Source: Beroe forskalii (Eukaryota; Ctenophora; Nuda; Beroida; Beroidae). From it: a DNA stretch of 64,000 nt. This document shows positions 36,945 through 46,363 of this stretch, piece after piece. Where the stretch lies: contig WFMF01000295.1 of assembly GCA_011033025.1 (NCBI GenBank), positions 124,001 to 188,000 of the forward strand, written 5' to 3'. The translations under genes and the position numbers were made by a program. Positions within the stretch are counted from its first letter, which is position 1. Each line of letters starts with the position of its first letter. The notes below the pieces were generated by a model, which did no database searches, had not been told where the DNA came from, and worked only from the letters and a program-made list of their open reading frames with translations.

Positions 36945-36972
36945 CATCGGACATGCAGCGCGCTATTCAACT

Positions 36973-37410
36973 AACAGTGAAACAACTGATTAACGCCGAT
37001 CGGCAAAGTTTTGCGGAATAGAACGGCGGCGCGCGCCGCGCGCTTCTAAAGCCCGAATAGGTGTACGCGCCGCGCGCTTGCTCTAACATCTAACCAGATC
37101 CCTAGTTGCTAATAGGTTCACGCGCGCGGCGCTTCCCTGTGGAAGTGCACCGCACAACGCAAACAGGAATATACGTGTTTAGAAAGCCGCGCACGAAGGA
37201 CTAAAAGAAGAAGGCTCTGGTTATGTAAACGTTTTTTACAAAGTGTTTGTACGTGTATGCACGCCGAGCAGCGCTTATACAATTCGGTGCCGCGCCGCGC
37301 GTTTCCATTTTCCTCATTTCCTGCACGGTGTATGGGTACGGTTCGGTTCCCTTAATCAGGGGCGCGAAACCAGGGCGCAGGTTAAGGCAAGTACGCGCCG
37401 CACGCATCCC
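36973..37410. repeat. GC-rich dispersed repeat, copy 2 (pair with 6044-6480)
   Basis: This is the near-identical partner of the stretch at 6044-6480, starting CAACTGATTAACGCCGATCGG. Differences are mainly small indels. Lying next to the insertion at 36860, it makes the layout around this gene copy resemble the left end of the window. Confidence 0.8.
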
Positions 37411-37737
37411 TACGGGACACACTGTGTACCTTTTTTAGATGATTAGCAACACACAGATATATACCTGTTTACTGTTTGGTGCTTTCTCAACATATAGCTT
37501 TTTACTTTTTAATTGTTATATGTTCTGTGGCTTGACTACAAAGATGACTGCATTTGTTCTACAAAGAAGATAATTTTTATATGTAATATTTTACTCTCTT
37601 GAGAGATTTTTCACACAAATGTGGCTAGGTATCCCATATAGCTGCACTAGATTTTGCTACCTTGCTGTTAGACTTGATGCTATCTTTGACAGACTGTGCT
37701 ACATCACTGTAAGACTTCCAGCTCTTTTGCTAAACAT

Positions 37738-37811
37738 GTATACCCCTGTTTGTGCTGTATGGCATGTACTCACCTAATTCTACACATCTATGCAGGCTTA
37801 CTGCTTAGGAA
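37738..37811 (+). mobile_element. Older copy of the mini-element
   Basis: TGCTAAACATGTATACCCCTG opens it and CATCTATGCAGGCTTA plus a second GCTTAGGAA close it. The centre has lost CG dinucleotides compared with the young copies, consistent with age and CpG decay. Flanking 10-mers no longer match. Confidence 0.6.
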
Positions 37812-37817
37812 TAAGCT

Positions 37818-38019
37818 GTATCAGACTGGTAAGGCAGATGTGACAGGAGGTAAAATTGTATCAGTTGTAAAGAAAGTTGTTGAAGATGAAGACCAAAGCT
37901 GCAACATCATGGTGTTCAGGCTTGCAGAGGATGACCTCAAGGAACTCAAAGAAGAGATTTTGGATGCAATAGAGTTTATCAGAGAAAATCCTAAGATATT
38001 TCTAGAGGGGGCCTTTTGA
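37818..38019 (+). mobile_element. LINE ORF1 fragment
   Basis: A short frame reads KIVSVVKKVVEDEDQSCNIM, then VFRLAEDD, then a helical Glu/Lys-rich block. The sequence E-D-x-S-x-N-(I/L)-(M/V)-(V/I)-F-x-L is the start of the RNA-binding-like domain in many invertebrate LINE first ORFs. The frame ends where a different dispersed repeat (CTAGAGGGGGCC) begins at about 38003. Confidence 0.6.
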
Positions 38020-39780
38020 AAACCAGGGGGCATGGCCCTCCCTAAGGGGGGTGCGTTGTCCCATGCTCATAGATTCTTCCCCTGTTTAGTAGCTAGTGGG
38101 GCCAAGCCCCTCCCCCTAGATTTTTTTCCTAGACAGAGCTTTTGAAAACTAAGGGGGTCTAAAATCTATGTAAGTAAATTTTCATTTTTCATAGCCCTTA
38201 TTTTCCCTATTTTGCATAAACATGCAACTAAAATCATGTTTTATTGATTGATTTAACTCTGAAGAGGGTGAATTTTAGGAAAATGTATGTTTAACTAAAC
38301 TTAATCTTAACTTCCTTTTGATGTTCAAATTTTTGAGAATATGGGATCGTCCACATATTACATAATCACCTAGGGGGAGGGGGGCTGTTTTCAAATGATA
38401 ACATTTGATTACAGGGAGGGGGAGGGGGTTTGGTGGTTGATTACGTAATCAAAATATCCAATTTTAGACACAATTTTTGAAATTTTTGCCACAAATTCTT
38501 GATATTTTTAGCAAAATTTTCAGAAAATCAACTCAAAAGCACTAATTTTCAGCAACATTTTTTAAAACTTACCTCAATATTTTCTTAAACTTTTCCAAAG
38601 AAACATAATCAATTTTAAAGTATTTACAATGTTTGAATTAAAAAGAAATCTTTCTTCAAGACATCAATCTGGTGGGGTTTTCTTCAACTGCACCATGTGA
38701 ACAATCAACATGATTCCTTTAGGTAATGCAATGTGGAGACAGTAGGATCTTAATGAGTCACACCAAGATGAGTGGTGTGCAGGCATCTTCAGTCCAGAAT
38801 TGCGAGCTTTTGTAACCTCATCCCCCAGCAGTCACCCCTGGTACCAGGGTAGCACTGTCAAGTGCAGTGACCTGCCTGAATGAATCTGAAATTTGCTCTT
38901 TGGTCTTTGTCTTTCACTCCAAGCACCAAGGAATTAAGCAACACAGTGGAAGAGAAGTAGAGGACTGAGGATCATTGGGTCATTTGTTTTTCTTTTCTAT
39001 TTAATGGATGCATCCTGATCCAATACTTCATTTTAATTAATCTTCCTAAAATCATGTTTAAAATTGATTGATTTAAAACTCTGAACAGGGTGAATTTTAG
39101 GAAAATGTATGTTAAACTAAACTTAATCTTAACTTCCTTTTGATGTTCAAATTTTTGAGAATATGGGATCATCCACATATTATGTAATCACCTAGGGGGA
39201 GGGAGGCTGTTTTCAAATGATTACATTTTTATGGGAGGGGAGGGGTTTGGTGGTTGATTGTCAATCAAAGTGACCAATTGAATGAATTTGAAATTTGCTC
39301 TTTGGTCTTTTCTTTTCCAAGCACCAAGTATTTTTAGCAAAATTTTCAGTGAAGAGAAGTAGAGGACTGGTGGATGGATCCGGTCATTTGTGTCATTTTT
39401 AAACTTGCACATTAATGAAATTAAACTTTTCAAAGAAACATCATCAATTTTAAATGTTGATTTACAATGTTGATTTTCTTCACTTTCTACTCAAAAAGGT
39501 GGGGGGGGGGTAAAGCCATGATTACGTAATATTCTCCTCAAGAGAGGGGGGTTGGGCTTTGATTAAGTTTGATTATGAGGGGGAGGAAGGGGTGTTGAAA
39601 ATGGTTAAAATTGATTACATAATATGTGGAGGATCCCTATCCTAGGTAGGGCCATGGGCCCCCTAAGATTTTTCTAGAGGGGGCCTTTTGAAAACCAGGG
39701 GGCCTGCCACCCCCCCCCCCAGGGGGGCTGTGTAGTCCCATGCTCATAGATCCATCCCTGTTTAGTACCCTAGTAGTAGC
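38003..39780. repeat. Dispersed G-rich repeat family with internal duplications
   Basis: TCTAGAGGGGGCCTTTTGAA and the following block occur at about 38003 and 39673. The segment from about 38225 to 38460, including CACATATTACATAATC and two runs of GGGGGAGGGG, is repeated at about 39045-39280. Smaller blocks (GAAATTTGCTCTTTGGTCTT) are repeated near 38890 and 39288. In inverse orientation the same family is present inside units A and B (about 27130-27240 and 32370-32490). No coding sequence. Confidence 0.7.
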
Positions 39781-40150
39781 AGTAGACTTTCATAATAACT
39801 TAATAAACAGTCAACAATTCAGATCTATACAGTTTCATGTATTTGTGATCTGCAGACTATGTTACATGCATTGCTAGTGCTGTGCTCTACAATCTACAAA
39901 TGTTAATGTACCTGGCAGATGATCATGATGTAGGTAACTGGCAGATGATGTTACTGGCTGATTACTAATGTGGGGGGGGGGGGATGTCACTGTCCCAATT
40001 GCCCCAAACTCAAGAAAAAGTGGATTGGGGCAGGGACAAATGGTACAATTAGGACAAATGAGACAGAGAGAAATGGGCTCTTTAAGTGAATTGGGATTGG
40101 GAAAATGGGACATTTGGAACATTTTGGATAATTAGGACAAAGGTGACAGA
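39781..40150. other. Non-coding sequence
   Basis: A run of G (39973-39983) and AT-rich sequence. The GACAAATG/GGACAAATGGGAC-type phrases at 40000-40140 are repeated in inverse form near 42270-42370. Confidence 0.35.
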
Positions 40151-41005
40151 GGTCTTAGTCTTAGTAAAACAGCCAGGGTCGTTTTAATCGACCAGGCGGG
40201 TGGCAGCCATGCTGAGCATGGAGACTATCCATAATACTTTTTAGGGTCAAGGGTGTGAACTCCTGGGTGGTTTTTTAGGCCACCCGACTGCCGGGGATAT
40301 CCTGAGCTGAGAGCAGCTAACTTTCCAGGACCTCTCTGGATCAGCAAGCTGCCAATGCCCATGGCATCAATCAGACTGCAAAGCAAGACAAGGCTTGCCT
40401 GCAGATTAAGTCAGAGATCTGCCAAAGGTGGCTATGTACCACCTCCCTTCGTCTAGATGAGTCACTGGGAGGTCTGACCCAGCCAGACTGTGTAAATAAT
40501 ATTCCATCAATTGGGATTTAACTGGACTCAATGGGCAAAGCCCAGTTCCAGGATACTGCCTGGAACAACAGAGAAGTAATGAGGTGGTATTTTTGTTTGG
40601 TTTATCTTCTTATTGAGGAAGCCTCAGTTAGTTTCGATGAAAAAACATTACTAGTTTGTAGTGGTTAGTGAGAGTTGATAATTTTGCCAAGATTAGGTAA
40701 TTTTGAAGTGGTATATTCTCTGTAAGGAGAATGCTGGACAGTGTTATTCTATTGTATTGCTGTTTCGTCTGGACAGAATACAGGGTCTATTTCAGCATTT
40801 TTAACTTGTAGGTCACAGGATCTGAAAAGATGTTAGAAGTTTCCTGTTTAGGGTAAGTTTAGAGTAAGTTTATTATTTATTTTCAAATTCAAATTCAAGT
40901 TCATGACTGTTGTTCATTAATCATGATAATGTTGCTAAATCAGATTTATTGGGAGAGGACATCATTTTCATAAGGGCAGCAGTTTATAGTATTTATTTCT
41001 AAGGG
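40151..41005. other. Repeat-like sequence, product not recognised
   Basis: The interval about 40170-40580 is GC-balanced and looks formerly coding, but no frame stays open and no family could be identified. It lies upstream of a LINE tail on the same strand and may belong to it. Confidence 0.3.
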
Positions 41006-41340
41006 TCTAGATGTACAGAAATTTGTTGCTTGACAGAGTGGGTGAGGTAATGGGACTTAGCTGGTTTGAAGTATGGAGTACCCAGCAGGTGAGGGTGATG
41101 AAAGTGGGGGAAGATAACGAAATAAAATGTCGTTTATTAATTGGATATAATATGGGAGAGTTGGACAGTGGGATAAGTTTTATAGCAGTAAGATGGTTGA
41201 TAATCCAACCAGGGATCGCCAATGTAACTGCTGCTTCCAGAATGAAACAGAAATTATTCTGGCTGATGGTGCTGAGGAACCTTGGAGGGTCTGAACTTGT
41301 GAGAAGGGGTTTGGGGACCCCTTTAACAAGTTGATTGTGG
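41006..41340 (+). mobile_element. LINE ORF2 C-terminal remnant, frameshifted
   Basis: One frame gives EIKCRLLIGYNMGELDSG. After a shift near 41160 another gives WDKFYSSKMVDNP, then CNCCFQNETEIILAD. The Cys-x-Cys-Cys cluster followed by an acidic ETE block is the degenerate zinc motif seen at LINE ORF2 C-termini. A diverged duplicate of the neighbouring text (CTTAGCTGGT, GAGTACCCAGCAGGT) occurs at about 41672-41715, so a second fragment lies just downstream. Confidence 0.55.
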
Positions 41341-42640
41341 TTAAAATCTTATCAGGGGTTCTTGAGTGGCCTTTGAAAGTTTGATTTACTTGTTTCACTG
41401 GTTTACTTGTTTCACTGAGGGAGGAAGCCATATTGGATGTTTTGTTGTACAATATTGGGCTGCGCCCATGTTGTTACAATATATAATATGTACCTATCGG
41501 TTGATCATTCCTTTGAGGACAGTCTTCAAGTTAATGTACCTGGATTATGATGAATTAAGTAAAAAGATTAAATATTAATATAGGTATAGAAAGAGGGGGC
41601 TAGGGTGGTTATATAAATGTAATATTGTAAGTTAATATAACATGAGGGGTTGGATAGTGAGGTTATGATACTTAGCTGGTGAGTGGTACTAGAGAGTACC
41701 CAGCAGGTTGAAGGTGTGGATGACACCTGACTGCATGGGGAAGTGCAGCTGGCACACTTGGGTGGGCCCAGTTGGAAAGAACCAGGTCCCTGCCCATAGG
41801 TGACAGGTATCTGGGGCTCAAATGATTGTGTTTTTGAGCAGCAGTTATATTGTTTTTGTCTCATAGCCTGTGACATAGCCGCACTTGCTGTGTTGCAACT
41901 GCCACTGTGTTTTTCCTATCATAGATTTTGGGATAGGGAAGTGGGAACACTGAACCACTGCAAACAAACACAACCAAAATATGTACTTTGTATGGTAGTG
42001 TGATTTTTAATTTAATTTCAAAAATCAAACTAAAATTTTTCCAATCAAACTAAAATTTTATTGTTCTCGACACAATCAATTCATATGCAATATATCCCTT
42101 ACAACACTTCATAAATCTTAGCTATATATTAAGTATCCGACTCATGAGAGAAGTATGGGTCTGTTTTAATCCTGTCAGCAAAGTGTCAAATCGTTATTCA
42201 TCTTCACAGCCTACTCACTACTAGTTACATGGGGGAATGTGTCGAAGGTCACCCAAAATAAATGACTGATTTTTTTCAACTCTTTATTTGTCCCAAATGT
42301 CCCAGTTGTCCCAATTTTCCCAATTGTTCCAAAAACCAGTCCCAAACTAAAAAAAAAGTAAATTGGGACAGTGAAACTGGCCCCGATATGGAAAGTATAA
42401 TATTCAGAGTCTATATGAATTATACCTCGAGGTTTAGATAGATTCAGACAAACCTCTAAATTTAATATTATGAATGATGCATTTTCTACAAAGTGAAACA
42501 TGTGGTTTGAGACCAATATTGTGGCAGTTGGCACACTCAGTTAAGAAACACCCAGATCAATGCCAACAGTCTCCCTGTTCATGGGCTCAGTTCGTTAATT
42601 TAATGTGCTGTGTTGTAAGTTTAAAATTTATCTGGGTCAT
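41341..42640. other. LINE debris and AT-rich sequence
   Basis: It contains the second diverged LINE fragment (about 41660-41820). Beyond that no gene is supported up to the hairpin at 42642. Confidence 0.35.
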
Positions 42641-42641
42641 A

Positions 42642-42737
42642 GTATACTAATGACCCCCTGCTGACCCCCTACTGACCCCCGGCTGACCCCCTACTGACCC
42701 CTGCAGTAGGGGGTCAGCAGGGGGTCATTGGTATACC
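42642..42737. repeat. Hairpin built of CTGACCCCCT repeats
   Basis: GTATACTAATGACCCCCTGC opens and GCAGGGGGTCATTGGTATAC closes an inverted repeat. The left half contains five direct copies of a 10-11 base unit (CTGACCCCCTA). The structure lies about 85 bp before the zinc-finger start codon. Confidence 0.85.
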
Positions 42738-42821
42738 TATACGACCCTTATCTGATTTGTTCTTTTTGCTTTTGTTTGGTTGAAAGAGAAAAATGTTTGC
42801 TGTTCAGGTAATTAAGATACT

Positions 42822-45134
42822 ATGTCTAATGGGGCTTTACTGGCCACCCTTACACCTTCTCAAGTGATGGTTTCAGACATGAATGAACCCACTTATGATA
42901 GAGTACTTTGTAATATCTGTGTTGAGGAATTCAAGAACAAAGCAGTTCTCAAAGAACATATCCAATCAGTTCATTTTGGCATAAAAAGTTATAGATGTGC
43001 TATGTGTTCAGAATCATTTCAAAGTAGGGTCTTAGTAATAAAACATTACAATGAGTGTAAAGGCCAATCAGCTGAGTTAGATTTTGGAGAGAAAAAAACA
43101 AATGTCAGTAATGTGAAGTCTGGATCAAATGCAAATGATTCAAGTGAGCCAAAAGCTCTAGATTCTACTGAACCAAAATCCATAGAAAACACAAAGAGGA
43201 AAAGGAGCAAGAAAACAACTGCATGTACCAAAAAATCTGTCACGAAAGTCAAAAGATTCAACAAAAAAGGAAAGCAAAAATCTCAATCTAATATCAACAA
43301 AAGAAGATCATCCAGATTGAAATGTGTGAAAAATGAGAGCAATCATTTTTCAAAGAGCCAAGCTGAGCAGTCTGGATCAAACAAAAGTGCTTTAGGTAAG
43401 CCAAAAGGTCTAATATCATCTAAAACAAAATCCATTAAAAACAGTAAAAATAAAGCGCGTCAGAACAAGCCTGTGTATGCCACAAAATCAATCAGAAGAA
43501 CCAGAAAATGCCGTAAAAAAGTTGAGCAGTCAAAGAAAAATAATACTGACACTAATGATATCAAGGTTACAAATGATTGCACAGCTGCCTGCGTTTGCTA
43601 CATATGCCAAGAAGGAGGCCTTAATGAATTGTCTGATTATGTTTCCCATATGGAAGATAAACATTCTTGGTCACAGCAAGAATTAGATTCAGAGTTGCTT
43701 CTTTTACAAAATCTTATTAATAAGCATGATGATGACCTTTTTATAGCTCAAAAATGCTTGAGATGTGGAGTTGAAGTGCTTCTCAAGTATGAATCTGAAC
43801 ATGATATAACCTCAGAGCTAAAAGATCAGCTCCTCGAAATACAACTTCATCTACAGTTTGAGTGTATAAGAAAGCCCTTCAATGATAAATTTATTCTCTT
43901 AAAGGAATCGTACTGCACAATCTGTGGTGAATTCTTCGAAAATACTCAAGCTCATGATGTTCATGTTGCTTCAGTTCACTATCCTGATTTATTTGACAGT
44001 AAAAACTGTGAAAGAGCTATCCACTGGCCTCACATTCTCCATTTCAATATTGCAAGAGAGGGACTTCTAAGATATGGGCAATATGTATGCCCTTACAAAT
44101 GCTTAGCCAAACCATACTCTTCAATTGATGGTATGCTAGAGCACAGTAGATTCTGCCACAAACGATTTGGTATCCTTGCTTTGCAATGCAATTATTGCTT
44201 TAAGATGATCTTGAGTGATAACAGTTCAGAACAGATAAATCAGCTAAGTTTATTGATTGCATGTAAGAATTTACAATGTTGTGATGATACAAATAAGACA
44301 TTCAAGTGTTATTGCTGTAAATGTGATTACAGTTGGGATGTTGTTTCTACTCAGCTTCGAGAATCAATTAAATGTATTAACATGATGCGATCAGGGATCA
44401 GTATTGTTCGATATTCTGCCAAAATTTGTTCAGATTTCAGAAGACATCCAACTATTCACAATAGATTATCCCATACCCCATTTCGTGGATCAATACAAAA
44501 TTCTCCTTTTCTGAGTGATCATCAAAAGTGGCTAAAATTTAAAGGTAATAAAAACTTTGCGAACATCCGGAATTTAAGAGAAAAATCTGCTTTTGATTTT
44601 TCCATTGATGTACCAATTGTTGAAGAAAAAACAAAAGTTGCAGAAGTTAAGGAAACTTTTACCAAAGAACCAGTGGCCAAGACTACATCAAGTAGAGAAT
44701 GTAAGTCTACATGTTCTGTGTCATGTTTTGTTGATGCTGGTCTTGTTTGCTTTCAGTGTGATCACCGAATTCCTGCAAAGCTCAGAGTTTTTACCTGCAA
44801 GGAAGCTTACATTCAACATATGACTCGTCATGAATCTAGAAAATCTACTAAGTTACATGGTGTAGCTAAACTTCAATGCTTTGATTGCAAGTTGTCTTTC
44901 AGGGGTTTTACTAATTGGAGAAGTCATATCATGAATGAACACCCAAGCTGTACTCTACTGAAATGTGGTGCAGCACATTGCTTCATGGAATTTCAGCGCC
45001 CAATTGATTTACAAAGTCATATCTTGAAGGTTCATTCAACAATTAATGAAATATATGAATGCAGTTTTTGTTTCTCAAAGTTTAGTTCAGAGGACGACCT
45101 GCTCGTGCACATGTCTACTTCTCATAATTGTTAG
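42822..45134 (+). CDS. C2H2 zinc-finger protein, intronless
   Basis: A continuous frame of 770 residues. C2H2-type fingers are spread out rather than in one array. Two lie near the N-terminus (about residues 28-52 and 57-80, the second ending in Cys rather than His). Further fingers are near residues 365-390 (CTICGEFFE...HVASVH), 424-445, 680-706 (CFDCKLSF...HIMNEH), 710-735 and about 743-767 (CSFCFSKFSSEDDLLVHMST). Between about residues 90 and 240 the protein is highly basic with Lys/Ser-rich stretches, and two segments around SEPKALDSTEPKS and SKTKSIKNSKNK look like degenerate internal repeats. It is likely nuclear and nucleic-acid binding. No recognisable effector domain (KRAB, BTB, SCAN) and no known orthologue. 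The Met chosen is the first in the open frame, followed after about 20 codons by the first finger. Confidence 0.85.
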   Translation: MSNGALLATLTPSQVMVSDMNEPTYDRVLCNICVEEFKNKAVLKEHIQSVHFGIKSYRCAMCSESFQSRVLVIKHYNECKGQSAELDFGEKKTNVSNVKSGSNANDSSEPKALDSTEPKSIENTKRKRSKKTTACTKKSVTKVKRFNKKGKQKSQSNINKRRSSRLKCVKNESNHFSKSQAEQSGSNKSALGKPKGLISSKTKSIKNSKNKARQNKPVYATKSIRRTRKCRKKVEQSKKNNTDTNDIKVTNDCTAACVCYICQEGGLNELSDYVSHMEDKHSWSQQELDSELLLLQNLINKHDDDLFIAQKCLRCGVEVLLKYESEHDITSELKDQLLEIQLHLQFECIRKPFNDKFILLKESYCTICGEFFENTQAHDVHVASVHYPDLFDSKNCERAIHWPHILHFNIAREGLLRYGQYVCPYKCLAKPYSSIDGMLEHSRFCHKRFGILALQCNYCFKMILSDNSSEQINQLSLLIACKNLQCCDDTNKTFKCYCCKCDYSWDVVSTQLRESIKCINMMRSGISIVRYSAKICSDFRRHPTIHNRLSHTPFRGSIQNSPFLSDHQKWLKFKGNKNFANIRNLREKSAFDFSIDVPIVEEKTKVAEVKETFTKEPVAKTTSSRECKSTCSVSCFVDAGLVCFQCDHRIPAKLRVFTCKEAYIQHMTRHESRKSTKLHGVAKLQCFDCKLSFRGFTNWRSHIMNEHPSCTLLKCGAAHCFMEFQRPIDLQSHILKVHSTINEIYECSFCFSKFSSEDDLLVHMSTSHNC

Positions 45135-46363
45135 TTTTCATTTACAGTAATTGTGAAAAGATACTGAGATCAGATTATGTAGTCTGCTTCCTGGCCCATC
45201 TGTTGCAAATTATTAAATTAAGGCATAGCTAGTGAAAGTGGTTAGCAGTAAAATTTGGAAAGATGACACATTGGATAATTGATGAACTGGAAGAATGACA
45301 TCTGTACAGTGGGCAGCTGCATTCACCAGATATTTATGCTGCATTCACAAACCAGATACTTACCTATGTTTTAACTTTTTAAACATTTTATATTTTTAAT
45401 ATAATTTCCTATTTTAATCATTTTTACTGTAGGATGTTTCATATTGTTTCAGAGGTTTTTTATCTAACTTAATTCTGATTATTACAAGTACCAAATTTTA
45501 GCGTTAATCAATGTAAATCGAGGTTTTCTATATTGGTATCAAGACTGTATAGTATATTTTCCTTTTTGGGAACTTTGGGATTTGATTATGTTTCATTACG
45601 AGAGAGAGGTTGAAAATTGCCAAAGATTGACTATTATGTACTTTGTGAACGATTCCTCACAAGCCGTTATCAGTTATTCATAACCATGTATAATAGCAAA
45701 TATAATAGTAAATAGTGATAGCTCAATAAATCCCATGCTGTCGGGATTTATTGATTAACCTCTCGGAAGTACAGTCCAACATGAGGGAAAGTTCTTTTAA
45801 CATGCAGGATGCCAGCACTCTTATCTACATTTTAATGCAGAGAACCAATTGTGTTCACTTAGTGTACCTGAGAGAGGTAGAGAGGGATTGCAATAATTTT
45901 CATTTTGTGACATCAACGGACAGCAATCTCGACTAGGCTTATACAGAATACATCCTATTTTGATGTCTTATATACCTCTTGTAGTTGAATTGTTATAGTT
46001 TTTTATTATTATAATCTAATTAAGTCATTAAATTGTACTGTGAATACAATGCCGTACCATGATTTGACTGTAATCAATTATCTTCCACCTTATCACTCAG
46101 TGATATCAAACAAAACGTGTCTTCTGATCATACATCGATGCGATTCATTTTGAATGACCTATCGTTTCCTCCATTCATATATATTTTTCTTTATTCTATA
46201 AGTTCCAATCGTTCTTCTCACAGTGGAAATCCACTTTTGAGAAACGGACGACACCTGCAAGTTCATATGTCTGCTTCTGGATCAAAAAGTGGCCGTCCGC
46301 TTTTGGGGTTCGAACTTCCTCCAGTATGCATGTTCTAACCCATTTAATACCCCTAGCTATAGG
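45135..46363. other. Intergenic sequence, 5' region of RAD23
   Basis: AT-rich. A small stem-loop (AATAAATCCCATGCTGTCGG, then GATTTATT) lies at about 45725. No gene is supported. The RAD23 promoter presumably lies in the last few hundred bases, but no core elements stand out. Confidence 0.4.
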
